Origin: Mesorhizobium sp. LSHC420B00
GTDB taxonomy: Bacteria > Pseudomonadota > Alphaproteobacteria > Rhizobiales > Rhizobiaceae
Length of the DNA: 39,693 bases
Direction: 5' to 3'
NCBI RefSeq assembly: GCF_000503055.1
Contig: NZ_AYVY01000009.1
Location: forward strand, 7,066 to 46,758
The notes under the pieces were generated by a model. That model did not search any database. It had not been told where the DNA came from and was given only the letters and a program-made list of their open reading frames with translations. A program made the translations under genes and the position numbers. Every line of letters starts with the position of its first letter. Positions within the stretch are counted from its first letter, which is position 1. This document shows, one piece after another, positions 8,253 through 16,880 of the stretch.

Positions 8253-9224
8253 ATGGCGGCGTTTGGCTTTTTCAGATTGGGTAGATTGCTCCTGGCCGTT
8301 ACGGCTACGTCGCTGACGGGACCCGCTCTGGCCAAGGCGCCCGAACTGCCGCAAACTGCACCGGTTCCGCAGTTCAACCAGGAAGCCACTCCGCCGTCGC
8401 CAGCCGACATCCCGGTCCCCGAACCGCGCCCGGCGGATGCCCCGGAGGCTGAGCCGCCCCAAAACGAGCAGCCGCAAAACGGGCAGCCCCAAAATGGCCA
8501 GCCCAAGACCCAGCAGCCGGAGCCGCCGGCGATTGCACCACAGCCTCCTGAAAAGCCGGCGCAGGCTGAGCCGCCGGCAAGCCCACCGGCCGCGCCACCA
8601 AACCCGGCCGAGGCAGACAAAAAGGCGGAGCAAGAAATCCTTCCAGATCCTCGCTCGGCCGCCATTGCCGGGAAGGAAATGCCGGCCGAAGAATTGGCCT
8701 GCCGCAGGCGGCTGAAGTCCATGGGCGTCGATTTCGAGGAGCGCAAGCCCGAGCATGATACGGCGGTCGGTTGCTCGATCCCTTACCCGGTCGTGCTGAA
8801 AACGCTCGGCAAATCCATCGCCATCGGTCCCGAAACCGAGCTCAATTGCCAGATGGCGGAAGCGGCCGCCCGCTTTGCTGCTTCGGTCATCCAGCCTGCC
8901 GCAAAGGCCGAGTTCGGCACGGATATCAAATCGATCGGCCAGGCCTCCGCCTTCGTCTGCCGGCCGCGCCACGCCGGCGGCAAACTGTCGGAGCACGCCT
9001 TCGGCAACGCCCTCGACATCGCCAGCTTCGCGCTTTCCGACGGGAAAGAGATCGATGTCGGTCCAACGCCGCCGCAGAAGGACGCGAAATTCCTGGATGC
9101 AGTGCGCAAGGCCGCCTGCGGGCCGTTCAAGACCGTGCTTGGCCCGGGCAGCGACGCCGATCATTCGCTACATCTCCACTTCGACCTCGAACCGCGCCGC
9201 AATGGCGGCACGTTTTGCCAATGA
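8253..9224 (+). CDS. Extensin-like family protein, Pro-rich, secreted (first of tandem pair)
   Basis: 323 residues. It has an N-terminal signal peptide (MAAFGFFRLGRLLLAVTATS, cleavage near PALA-KA). A long Pro/Gln-rich linker (about 30-125) follows, including a QPQNG repeat. The extensin-like C-terminal domain (about 150-323) holds conserved cysteines (ACRRRL, GCSIPYP, NCQMAEA, FVCRPR, ACGPF, TFCQ). The domain shows SEHAFGNALDIA and, near the end, DHSLHLHFD. This resembles the SxHxxGxAxD plus HxH zinc signature of LAS/MD metallopeptidases, so a cell-wall peptidase-like role is plausible but unproven. The paralogue follows 173 bp downstream. Confidence 0.85.
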   Translation: MAAFGFFRLGRLLLAVTATSLTGPALAKAPELPQTAPVPQFNQEATPPSPADIPVPEPRPADAPEAEPPQNEQPQNGQPQNGQPKTQQPEPPAIAPQPPEKPAQAEPPASPPAAPPNPAEADKKAEQEILPDPRSAAIAGKEMPAEELACRRRLKSMGVDFEERKPEHDTAVGCSIPYPVVLKTLGKSIAIGPETELNCQMAEAAARFAASVIQPAAKAEFGTDIKSIGQASAFVCRPRHAGGKLSEHAFGNALDIASFALSDGKEIDVGPTPPQKDAKFLDAVRKAACGPFKTVLGPGSDADHSLHLHFDLEPRRNGGTFCQ

Positions 9225-9397
9225 CGCCGGGCGCCGACAGTGGCGCCGCAATTTGGCCGCAGGCGTGAACGGCGCCGCTGATTTTTCCTTTACTCTTCAG
9301 GTTTAGAGTCTGTGCCATCCAGGGACAGGGAACCCCTCCGATGGCCGGGCTATTTCGCGCTGCGCTTGCCGCTGCGCGGCACACAGGACGCGCGCGC

Positions 9398-10195
9398 ATG
9401 GCCGGCAGGCTTGCCGCCGTGCTTGCCATTGCAGCGGTCTCGGCCTGCAATACCGACAGCGTGCTGTCGCTGCAGCCGGCCGTCGATGTCGGCAGCCAGA
9501 CCGCTGCCGTTCCGCCCAATTCCGGCCCACAAGATTCCGGTCCCCAAGATTCCGGCCCGGAATATTCCGGCATGCAGCGCCTCGTCCCGTCCGACCCATA
9601 TATGACGGCCGCCTATCCGCGCATGGACAACCCGATGTCGCCGGCCGAACAGATGCCGGCTACAGAGATCGATTGCCGCAAGGAACTGAAACGCCTCGGC
9701 GTCGTCTACACCGACGTTGCGGGGATCCATGAAGGCCAGTGCGGCATCGACTATCCGGTCAAGGTCTCGGCCATCGGCAGTGTCGAGATGAAGCCGGCCG
9801 CGACGCTGACCTGCGACATGGCCGCCACCTTTGCCGGCTGGACCAGGAACGAACTCGTCCCGTCGGCCCGCTGGCGCTATTTTTCAGGCGTCAAGACCAT
9901 CCACCAGGGCTCGAGCTATTCCTGCCGCAGGATTGCCGGCGAAGGTGTTTTGTCGGAACACGGCAAGGGCAATGCGCTCGACGTGATGAGCATCGAGCTC
10001 AACAATGGTGACGACATCGACGTCCGCAAGCCCGGCCTGTTCGCCTTCCGCACACGCGGCTTCCTCAACAATGTGCGCGCCGACGGCTGCCAGTACTTCA
10101 CCACCGTGCTCGGCCCCGGCTACAATTACGATCACCGCAACCATTTCCATTTCGACATCAAGAACCGCAAGAACGGCTACCGCGCCTGCCGCTGA
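9398..10195 (+). CDS. Extensin-like family lipoprotein (second of tandem pair)
   Basis: 265 residues from ATG 9398, chosen because AGGA lies 8 nt upstream and the short N-terminus MAGRLAAVLAIAAVSAC is an ideal lipoprotein signal with lipobox VSAC (lipidated Cys17). ATG 9341 would add 19 residues. A low-complexity stretch with repeats of SGPQD follows. The extensin-like domain (about 85-265) includes IDCRKELKRLGV, LSEHGKGNALDVMSIE and DHRNHFHFDIKNRKNGYRACR. The His/Asp pattern matches that of its neighbour. It is probably anchored in the envelope and produced by duplication of the adjacent gene. Confidence 0.82.
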   Translation: MAGRLAAVLAIAAVSACNTDSVLSLQPAVDVGSQTAAVPPNSGPQDSGPQDSGPEYSGMQRLVPSDPYMTAAYPRMDNPMSPAEQMPATEIDCRKELKRLGVVYTDVAGIHEGQCGIDYPVKVSAIGSVEMKPAATLTCDMAATFAGWTRNELVPSARWRYFSGVKTIHQGSSYSCRRIAGEGVLSEHGKGNALDVMSIELNNGDDIDVRKPGLFAFRTRGFLNNVRADGCQYFTTVLGPGYNYDHRNHFHFDIKNRKNGYRACR

Positions 10196-10248
10196 CCGTT
10201 CCGGTTTTCAGATGAAATTGGAACAAGCATTTCGCGAGAGCGTCCGGA

Positions 10249-10968
10249 TCAGCTGCGTTGCGTGCCGCCGGTGGAAGCCTTGATGTGCTGCGCGACCAGA
10301 CCCTGGACGTGCCACAAGTTTTTGTCGCGGATTCCGCTTTCCTCGAGCATGCTGACGGTGCGGAACAGATACTGGGCGGACGAACCCCAATGTCCGGCTG
10401 CGCGCGCCAATGTCTGTGCCACCTGATCGAGCGGCAGCCGCCCGGCATAAGCCTTGCCGTCGGGTGCCGCGACGAAGGCCAGGGCGCGTAGCGGACCGTC
10501 GCTGGCCTCGACCCAGATCCAGCGCGGCACGTTGGTAGGCGGGTTGGCGTCGATCTCCCGTCGCATCAGCCGACCGAGTTGCCCGAAATGATCTGCTGCC
10601 GGAAGTCTATAGACAACGCCTTTGCAGCTGCCGCCCCGGTCCAAAGCCAGCATCAAGGCCGGAACATCACGGGTTCCGCGCCAGCGGGTCAGCTTCAGGC
10701 AGAACGAGCGGTGCCATCCCGGCGCCGTAGCCGGGCGCCGCTCGACATAGTCGAATTCGGGATTCCAGATCAGCGAGCCGTAGGCAAAGACCCAGAGCAC
10801 TTCGGGCCGGTATTCCAGCAGCAGCTGCTCGACAAGACCATCGAACTCCGCGTCGGTGTGTTCTGTCGTCCCGGGCTCGGGGCCGGGGTCGGGCTCGACA
10901 CGTTCGACCAGCGCGACAAGGTCGGCGGTCAACGCCATGGCAGTGCCGCGCGCCGGTTTGCCCTTCAT
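10249..10968 (-). CDS. Gamma-glutamylcyclotransferase, ChaC family
   Basis: 239 residues. ChaC enzymes cleave glutathione to 5-oxoproline and Cys-Gly in the cytosol. The family hallmark WVFAYGSLIWNPEFDY lies near residue 60, with GWHRSFCLKLTRWRGT after it, GVVYRLPAAD in the centre and GRLPLDQVAQTLARAAGHWGSSAQYL towards the end. ATG 10968 is preferred because GAGGG lies about 5 nt upstream; a GTG one codon earlier is possible. It is divergent from the LssY-domain gene, and a 7-bp inverted repeat (AGCCGGT 10987-10993, ACCGGCT 11027-11033) spans the shared region. Confidence 0.88.
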   Translation of the reverse strand: MKGKPARGTAMALTADLVALVERVEPDPGPEPGTTEHTDAEFDGLVEQLLLEYRPEVLWVFAYGSLIWNPEFDYVERRPATAPGWHRSFCLKLTRWRGTRDVPALMLALDRGGSCKGVVYRLPAADHFGQLGRLMRREIDANPPTNVPRWIWVEASDGPLRALAFVAAPDGKAYAGRLPLDQVAQTLARAAGHWGSSAQYLFRTVSMLEESGIRDKNLWHVQGLVAQHIKASTGGTQRS

Positions 10969-11082
10969 CACGCCCTCATTCGTGCTAGCCGGTTCTACGC
11001 CATTTCATGCTAAAATATGACGATAGACCGGCTGAGCGCCGCTTGCCAAGGATTTCCGGCCTGCCAGTTTGAGCGCCAATGC

Positions 11083-11790
11083 ATGAGCCAACGAAGCCTT
11101 CGACGACGTGCAACGACCTGGCTGGTGGCATGCTGTGCCGCTTATCTTTCGCTCGCCTATTTCGCCGCGCCTGAGTTCTGGACGTTGCGGGACCGCAATT
11201 TTCGCAATCAGCAATTCGAGATGGTGACGCACACGCCGCAAGGCATTCCGGGCGATCCGATCAATGTCGGCCTGGTCGGCACCAAGAAGGAGCTTGTCCA
11301 TGCTTTTGCCGTCGCCGGCTGGGATACGGCAGACGCGATCACGCTAAAGACCGCGATCGAGATCGGCGAAAGCGTACTGTTTAACCGCCCCTATCCCGAC
11401 GCGCCGGTCAGCCGGCTGTTGTTCGAAGGCCGCGCCCAGGACCTCGCCTTCGAAAAACCGGTCGGCGCCAGCGCCGACCAGCGCCACCACGTCCGCTTCT
11501 GGCAGACCGATGCGACCGGCGACGACGGCCGGCCGCTTTGGCTGGGCTCGGCAAGCTTCGATCGCGGCGTTGGCCTCAGCCACGATACCGGCGCGATCAC
11601 CCATCACATCGGCCCCGACATCGACGCCGAGCGCGACGAGTTGATGCGCGACCTCGCCGCTGCCGGCATACTGATCTCGACCAGCCAGATACCAGGCGTC
11701 GGCGCCACAAAGGCCGGGCGCAACGGCGAAGGCGATCCCTATTTCACCGACGGCAAGGCCATTGTCGGCGTGCTGCTGCAACTGCCGTAG
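11083..11790 (+). CDS. LssY C-terminal domain protein, membrane anchored
   Basis: 235 residues from ATG 11083. A basic N-terminus (MSQRSLRRRATTW) leads into one hydrophobic segment (about 13-30), then a soluble domain typical of the LssY C-terminal family: DPINVGLVGTKKELVHAFAVAGW, SRLLFEGRAQDLAFEKPVG, RHHVRFWQT, WLGSASFDRGVGLS, THHIGPDIDAERD, and a C-terminal GDPYFTDGKAIVGVLL. The function of this family is unknown; related domains occur at the end of DedA/PAP2-type membrane proteins. The frame also opens at 11017, but the later ATG puts the positively charged anchor at the N-terminus. The ribosome binding site is weak. Confidence 0.72.
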   Translation: MSQRSLRRRATTWLVACCAAYLSLAYFAAPEFWTLRDRNFRNQQFEMVTHTPQGIPGDPINVGLVGTKKELVHAFAVAGWDTADAITLKTAIEIGESVLFNRPYPDAPVSRLLFEGRAQDLAFEKPVGASADQRHHVRFWQTDATGDDGRPLWLGSASFDRGVGLSHDTGAITHHIGPDIDAERDELMRDLAAAGILISTSQIPGVGATKAGRNGEGDPYFTDGKAIVGVLLQLP

Positions 11791-11834
11791 GCGCCATCAG
11801 CCTTCCCGTCTGACAGCCATTTTCGTCGACGAGG

Positions 11835-12854
11835 TCAGGGCACGGTGATCACGATCTTGCCGAACGGTCCCGTCTCCAATCGCTCAAATGCCTGCGGCAC
11901 CTCGTCGAAGCCAAACAGCTTGTCGATCACCGGCTTGATCGCAAGCGTCTCGATCGCCTGGTTCATCCGCTCGAAAGCGCGGCGATGGCCGATCGATATG
12001 CCCTGTACGACGATCCGGTTGCGCAGGAACGGAATGATTGGGAAGCTGAGCTCCATGCTGCCGAGAAGGCCGATGAGCGAGAGCCTGCCGTCGGCGCCCA
12101 GCGCATTGAGCGAGCGCCGCGCATTGTCGCCGCCGACCATTTCCAGCACATGCCTGACGCCGGCCCCGTTTGTCAGTTCGCGCGCCGCCTCGTCCCATGC
12201 CGGCTGGCTGCGATAATTGATCCCCTTCCAGGCGCCGAGCGCCTTCGCCCATTCGAGCTTCTCGTCGCTGCTCGAGGTGACGATGGCGCGCAGGCCGAAG
12301 GCGGTCGCGAACTGCAGCGCAAACAGCGACACGCCGCCGGTGCCCTGGATGAGAACGGTTTCGCCCGGGATCGGCTTGGCCGCCTCGACCAGCGCGAACC
12401 ACGCCGTCAGCGCCGCGATCGGCAGCGTCGATGCCTCGACGTCGCTGAGCGACGGCGGCGCCGCCACGGCGGCATCCTCATGAAACAGCACATGCTCGGA
12501 CAACGTGCCGGGCAGCGACGAACCCAACGTGTACTTGTGCAGTACGGGCGGGGCGTCGCCGTCCGGCCAGTCGGCGATCACCTGGCCGAGCACGCGCTGC
12601 CCGATGCCGAAGCGGCTGACTTTGCCGCCGGTAGCGACCACTTCGCCTACCGCATCCGATGTCGGCACGAACGGAAAGCTGAGGTCGGGTATCAGCACGC
12701 CATCGACGATCATCCTGTCCTTGTAATTCAGCGATACCGCTGTGACGCGCACCAGCAGGTCATGCGGCCCGGGTTCGGGCAGCTTTCCCTCAGCCGGCTT
12801 CAGCCTGGACAGGCCGAAACCGTTCATCTGCCAGGATTTGTTTTCGGTGCTCAT
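11835..12854 (-). CDS. NAD(P)-dependent alcohol dehydrogenase (zinc-free MDR family)
   Basis: 339-residue medium-chain reductase. The GroES-like N-terminal half includes VSLNYKDRMIVDG and FPFVPTSDAVGEVVATG. The cofactor half has the nucleotide motif VLIQGTGGVSLFALQ, then VLEMVGGDNARRSLNALG. The usual catalytic zinc Cys and structural Cys cluster are absent, as in quinone-oxidoreductase-like members. The start is ATG 12854 (MSTENKSWQMNG); the open frame begins 17 codons earlier without support. It is divergent from the LysR gene at 12981 with a dyad between them, so that regulator probably controls it. The substrate is unknown. Confidence 0.85.
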   Translation of the reverse strand: MSTENKSWQMNGFGLSRLKPAEGKLPEPGPHDLLVRVTAVSLNYKDRMIVDGVLIPDLSFPFVPTSDAVGEVVATGGKVSRFGIGQRVLGQVIADWPDGDAPPVLHKYTLGSSLPGTLSEHVLFHEDAAVAAPPSLSDVEASTLPIAALTAWFALVEAAKPIPGETVLIQGTGGVSLFALQFATAFGLRAIVTSSSDEKLEWAKALGAWKGINYRSQPAWDEAARELTNGAGVRHVLEMVGGDNARRSLNALGADGRLSLIGLLGSMELSFPIIPFLRNRIVVQGISIGHRRAFERMNQAIETLAIKPVIDKLFGFDEVPQAFERLETGPFGKIVITVP

Positions 12855-12933
12855 TTGGTTCGCGCTCCGCGGTTGATGGCTGCGCGGACATTTACGCCGT
12901 TTCACTATGGAGAAAAGCGCTTCGATGTGGCAT

Positions 12934-12960
12934 GTTTCGCAACAGATTAATGAGCGAAAC
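12934..12960. promoter_or_regulatory. Dyad operator between oxidoreductase and LysR genes
   Basis: Perfect 7-bp arms GTTTCGC and GCGAAAC separated by 13 nt, ending 20 nt before the LysR TTG start. The position in the divergent space and the AT-rich centre fit a LysR recognition/activation site that also autoregulates the regulator. Confidence 0.6.
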
Positions 12961-12980
12961 TCTACAATAGGAGCGCTTCA

Positions 12981-13895
12981 TTGGAAACGGCCAATCTGCA
13001 GGGCATCGTCGCATTCGTTCATACGGTGGAGGCTGGCAGCTTCACCGGCGCCGCTGTCCGGCTGCATGTCACGAAATCGGCGGTCGGCAAGTCGATCGCA
13101 CAGCTGGAACAGCGATTGGGCGTTCGCCTGCTCAACCGTACCACCCGTAGCCTCAGCCCAACCAGCGAGGGCGTGAGCTACTATGAAGCCTGCGTCAGGG
13201 CGCTGGCCGAGATCGAAGCCGCCCAGTCACTGCTCGCTTCCCGCAAGCAGGTGCCTTCCGGGCGGCTGCGCGTCGACCTGCCTCTGGCTTTCGGCCGGCG
13301 ATGCGTCGCCCCGGTGCTGTTCGACATTTCCAAAAAATTCCTGGATCTGACGATGGAAATCTCGTTCAACGACCGGCGCGTCGACCTGATCGAAGAAGGC
13401 ATCGACCTGGCGGTGCGCATGGGCGATCTCGACGACAGCCTTTCGATCGCCGCGCGCCGCATCTATGCCCAGCGTTCGGGCATCATCGCCGCCCCCGCCT
13501 ATCTCGATGCCCATGGCAGGCCGCAATCGATCGAGGATCTCGCCAGGCACAGCCTCATCGGCTACGGCCGCGACGGCGCTGTCCATCCCTGGACCGTCAG
13601 GCATGCCGACGGGCGTCTCGAAAAATTCGCGCCCAAGGCGCGGCTGGTGCTCGGCCACGGCGAACCGATGCTCGATGCGGTACTGGCCGGCTGCGGCATC
13701 GTCTTTCTGCCGACATGGCTGACGGCCGACAGCATCAGGCGCGGTGAGCTCGAAATGGTTCTGTCGGACTGTCTTGTCGAAAATACCGTGGTGCATGCCA
13801 TCTGGCCGGTAACACGCAACCTCGCGCCAAAGGTGCGCGTCGTCGTCGACACCCTGATCGAGCATTTTTCCGCGCCGCCCTGGGATGCCGCTTGA
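12981..13895 (+). CDS. LysR family transcriptional regulator
   Basis: 304 residues. The N-terminal winged HTH (about 1-65) shows FVHTVEAGSFTGAAVRLHVTK, SAVGKSIAQLEQRLGVRLL and NRTTRSLSPT. The effector domain (about 95-300) has ISFNDRRVDLIEEGIDLAVRMG, the form common in the CrgA/DhcR-like subgroup. The start is an unusual TTG: AGGAG ends 7 nt before it and no ATG or GTG lies nearby in frame at the right place. It is divergent from an MDR oxidoreductase, the likely target. About 190 bp of non-coding DNA follow before the next gene. Confidence 0.9.
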   Translation: METANLQGIVAFVHTVEAGSFTGAAVRLHVTKSAVGKSIAQLEQRLGVRLLNRTTRSLSPTSEGVSYYEACVRALAEIEAAQSLLASRKQVPSGRLRVDLPLAFGRRCVAPVLFDISKKFLDLTMEISFNDRRVDLIEEGIDLAVRMGDLDDSLSIAARRIYAQRSGIIAAPAYLDAHGRPQSIEDLARHSLIGYGRDGAVHPWTVRHADGRLEKFAPKARLVLGHGEPMLDAVLAGCGIVFLPTWLTADSIRRGELEMVLSDCLVENTVVHAIWPVTRNLAPKVRVVVDTLIEHFSAPPWDAA

Positions 13896-14085
13896 TTGCT
13901 CCGCCGGCTAGTTGAAAAGACAAAGGGCCATTGCTTAAGGTTTGCGCTGCCAGGGCGGCGCCGACTTCGACAATTGATAACCTCCAACACGAATTGGGCA
14001 TTATCTTTTCTGTCTGAAGCGATTGCCCTGAAAAATCGCGACCGTCCTATTTTCGAAAACCGCGTGGCAATGCTATGGACCCGGC

Positions 14086-15396
14086 ATGCTTTATGCTGAA
14101 ATAGCCATCGTGGTCGTCCTCATCTGTGTGAACGGCCTTCTGTCGATGTCCGAGCTCGCCATCGTCTCGTCGCGGCCGGCGCGGCTCAAGGCGATGATCG
14201 ACCGCAACGTCAAGGGCGCCGGCCGGGCTCTGGCGCTCGGCGCCAATCCGGGAAAATTCCTGTCCTCGGTGCAGATCGGCATCACTTTGGTCGGCGTCTT
14301 GTCCGGCGCCTTTTCCGGCGCCACGCTTGGCGAGCGGTTGGCCACCTTCCTGGCGTCGGCCGGTATCCGCGAAAGCCTCGCCGACCCGCTCGGCGTCGGC
14401 ATCGTCGTTGCCCTGATCACCTATGGCTCGCTGATCATCGGCGAACTGGTGCCCAAGCAGATCGCCTTGCGCGACCCCGAACGGGTCGCCGTCAGGGTCG
14501 CTCCGGCAATGACCATCCTCGCCAGCTTCTCGGCGCCGCTGGTCTTCCTGCTCGACTTTTCCGGCCGTGCCCTCCTGTGGCTGCTTGGCCAGCGCGGCCA
14601 GAGCGAGGAGAAGGTCACCGACGAGGAGATCAAGATGCTGGTCGCCGAGGCCGAGCACCACGGCACCATCGAATCCGACGAACGCCGCATGATCGCGGGC
14701 GTCATGCGGCTCGGCGACCGTGCCGTGCGCGCGGTGATGACGCCGCGCACCGAGGTCGACTGGATCAATTTGCAAGCTGACGAGGCCGCCATCAGGAAGC
14801 TGCTGATGGATACCCAGCATTCGCGCCTGCCGGCCGGCGACGGCGGCGTCGATGCGATGATTGGTGTCGTCCAGACCCGCGACGTGCTGGCCGCGATGCT
14901 GGGCGGCCGCGCCCTGGACCCGCGCCGGCACGTGCGCACCGCCCCGATCGTGCATGACCAGGCCGACGCGCTGGATGTGCTTGCGACGCTGAAGGAATCC
15001 GACGTGCCGATGGCGCTGGTGCACGACGAATACGGCCATTTCGAAGGCATCGTCACCCCGGCCGACATACTGGAAGCGATCACCGGCGTCTTCCGCTCGG
15101 ACCTCGATGCCGGCGACGAGGAAAACGCCGTCAAGCGCGAGGACGGCTCATGGCTGCTCGCCGGCTACATGCAGGCCGACGAGATGGCGGAGGTTCTCCG
15201 CATCGATCTGCCCGAGAACCGCGACTACGAAACCGTCGCCGGCTATGTGCTGTCGCATATGCACCATCTGCCGGCGACCGGCGAATGCGTCGACGCGCAA
15301 GGCTGGCGCTTCGAGGTCGTCGACCTCGACGGCCGCCGCATCGACAAGCTCATCGCCACCCGACTGCCCGGCGCCCACCGCGAGGTCGTGCGATAG
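14086..15396 (+). CDS. CNNM/CorC-type hemolysin-family membrane protein (DUF21-CBS-CorC)
   Basis: 436 residues. The N-terminal DUF21 region (about 1-190) has three to four membrane helices (AEIAIVVVLICVNGLLSMSE, VGIVVALITYGSLIIGELVP, a helix near 145). A CBS-domain pair (about 210-330) follows, with AVMTPRTEVDWI and HDEYGHFEGIVTPADILEAI. The CorC_HlyC domain (about 345-430) carries DGSWLLAGYMQADEMAEVLRI and TVAGYVLSHM. From family knowledge such proteins move or regulate magnesium/cobalt; the older name hemolysin is misleading. Full length, starting at ATG 14086, and apparently monocistronic. Confidence 0.9.
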   Translation: MLYAEIAIVVVLICVNGLLSMSELAIVSSRPARLKAMIDRNVKGAGRALALGANPGKFLSSVQIGITLVGVLSGAFSGATLGERLATFLASAGIRESLADPLGVGIVVALITYGSLIIGELVPKQIALRDPERVAVRVAPAMTILASFSAPLVFLLDFSGRALLWLLGQRGQSEEKVTDEEIKMLVAEAEHHGTIESDERRMIAGVMRLGDRAVRAVMTPRTEVDWINLQADEAAIRKLLMDTQHSRLPAGDGGVDAMIGVVQTRDVLAAMLGGRALDPRRHVRTAPIVHDQADALDVLATLKESDVPMALVHDEYGHFEGIVTPADILEAITGVFRSDLDAGDEENAVKREDGSWLLAGYMQADEMAEVLRIDLPENRDYETVAGYVLSHMHHLPATGECVDAQGWRFEVVDLDGRRIDKLIATRLPGAHREVVR

Positions 15397-15505
15397 GAGG
15401 CGGTGCGGTTGGGTCCTGACCCATTGCGGACGGCGAGCCGTGTTTCGCGGCGACTGCCGCCGACCGTAGGTCAGAGCCAGGCCTGGCAATTGCAGGACTT
15501 AGCGA

Positions 15506-15913
15506 TCAATCGATCGCCTCGATGCCTTGCGCCTTCAGCCGTTCGATATGGTCCTTCATCTCTTTCAGCCGCTCCGGGGAGTGGCCCTGCCACTTGGCGA
15601 CCTCGCCCGTGATCCTGAGCGGCTCGCGGGAGCGATAGGACTGCGTCGGATTGCCGGGAAATTTCTTGTCCGTAAGATTGGGGTCGTCCATGATCGGGCC
15701 GGTTGGCTCCACGATGTAGATCCTTTCCCGCCCGTCACCAGCGGCCAGCTCGGCACCCCAGATGGCCGCATCCAGAGTGCCGGTCAGATAGACCCAGGCT
15801 GCCTGCTTTCTCGCGCCGTAATTGGAGCTGTAGCCGGCTTCTATCAGGTCTCCCGGTTTAAGGTCGACCCGGGTGCCGTGGTAGAATTGGCGTGCGTTGT
15901 CGGGGGCTGTCAT
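15506..15913 (-). CDS. arr: NAD(+)-rifampin ADP-ribosyltransferase (Arr)
   Basis: 135 residues. Arr enzymes inactivate rifamycins by ADP-ribosylating the ansa chain. The signature is nearly continuous: FYHGTRVDLKPGDLIEAGY, VYLTGTLDAAIWGAELA, RIYIVEPTGPIMDDPNLTDK, FPGNPTQSYRSREPLRITGE and a C-terminal WQGHSPERLKEM. Numbered from ATG 15913, His12, Tyr42 and Asp77 fall exactly 7 residues before His19, Tyr49 and Asp84 described for Mycobacterium smegmatis Arr, so all catalytic residues are kept. The frame extends 12 codons upstream with other possible starts. It stands alone between a plus-strand CNNM gene and small unknown genes, with no mobile element or integron signs. Confidence 0.9.
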   Translation of the reverse strand: MTAPDNARQFYHGTRVDLKPGDLIEAGYSSNYGARKQAAWVYLTGTLDAAIWGAELAAGDGRERIYIVEPTGPIMDDPNLTDKKFPGNPTQSYRSREPLRITGEVAKWQGHSPERLKEMKDHIERLKAQGIEAID

Positions 15914-16112
15914 CGGCTCGCTACCCATCCTCGCTGTCTCAGGCATCATGGTGCCGTGGTGCGCACTATTTCATGCACGTCACCAAATCAAGCATCTGGC
16001 CGTGCGGTTATCGGCTCCCGACACCCATTCCGGTTGTCCCGCCCGATGCACGCTATCGGTCGGCTGCCGGTGCAGGTATTATCGGCGCCCTGTACGTTGC
16101 TAGGGTGGAAAA

Positions 16113-16406
16113 ATGGATCTGCAAATCTTCAGGGATTCGATTGCAAAACCACAGCCGCCAGCCGGCTTGAGCCCTGCCCTGCAGGCGCTGTGGTGGGATG
16201 CAAAGGGCGATTGGGCTAAGGCGCACGAATGCGCGCAGCAGCGCGACGATACGGCGGGCATGCACGTGCATGCCTATCTCCACCGCAAGGAAGGCGACCA
16301 GTCGAATGCCGAATATTGGTATCGCCGCAGCAATGCCGCGCCGTCGACCTCAACGCTTGACGAGGAATGGGAAGAGTTGGCGCGTGCACTTCTAGGGCAA
16401 AGCTGA
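16113..16406 (+). CDS. Small conserved hypothetical protein
   Basis: 97 residues, soluble and acidic. I recognise the general sequence pattern (LSPALQALWWDAKGDW, AHECAQQRDDTAGMHVHAYL, HRKEGDQSNAEYWYRRSN) as one widespread in rhizobia without an assigned function. The alternating Trp/Ala helices and the AEYWYRR segment look like a single degenerate TPR/SEL1-type helical unit. AGGGTGG lies 7 nt upstream of ATG 16113, which supports the start. It is convergent with the next small gene. Confidence 0.75.
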   Translation: MDLQIFRDSIAKPQPPAGLSPALQALWWDAKGDWAKAHECAQQRDDTAGMHVHAYLHRKEGDQSNAEYWYRRSNAAPSTSTLDEEWEELARALLGQS

Positions 16407-16459
16407 CGCCTGCTCGGCCCCTCGCAAAATAGCCGGTCCTGCAACCACTCGCCGGGGCT

Positions 16460-16750
16460 TCAGCTGGCGCCCTGTGGCTTGTCCCTGCCGTTCCATTCCG
16501 CAGTGCGCGCCCGCGCCTCTTCGGCGATCAGCTTGAACTCCCGCATCTTCGCAGCCTCGATGGCGAATGCGCTGCTTGGCAGGACGCCGGGGTCCTCCTG
16601 ACTGTTCTGAAACTGAAAACGGGCCTCCAGTTCGGCCCATATTCGCTCGGGTGCCGTATCCTTGTTGGCAAGCAGTGCGACGACCAGCGCCAAAGTCTCG
16701 CGCTGGGCGTTCAGCCGCCCTTCGATCTCTTCATTCGGCAATTCGGACAT
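16460..16750 (-). CDS. Small hypothetical protein, helical
   Basis: 96 residues from ATG 16750 (MSELPNEEIEGRLNAQ). It is rich in Glu, Ala and Arg, and predicted by eye to be almost entirely helical and possibly coiled coil. No signal peptide, membrane segment or known motif is visible. The upstream extension to 16783 is unsupported. It is divergent from the lactonase operon starting at 16940, so it could share that regulatory region. The function is unknown. Confidence 0.6.
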   Translation of the reverse strand: MSELPNEEIEGRLNAQRETLALVVALLANKDTAPERIWAELEARFQFQNSQEDPGVLPSSAFAIEAAKMREFKLIAEEARARTAEWNGRDKPQGAS

Positions 16751-16880
16751 GCGGGTCGCTTCCAGTTTCTGGCTCAACGGCAAAATCGCACCCTTGTTCC
16801 GGAATTCAGCGCCTGCGCGATCGGGCTGAGCGGCAGATGCTCGCGATCGCCATCGCGCTGATCTTTTCTCCTCCGTCCTA

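Noticed and set aside
9341..9397. Earlier ATG (9341) for the second extensin-like protein
   Set aside because: It has a poor ribosome binding site spacing, and the later ATG gives a compact lipoprotein signal with an AGGA site at the right distance.
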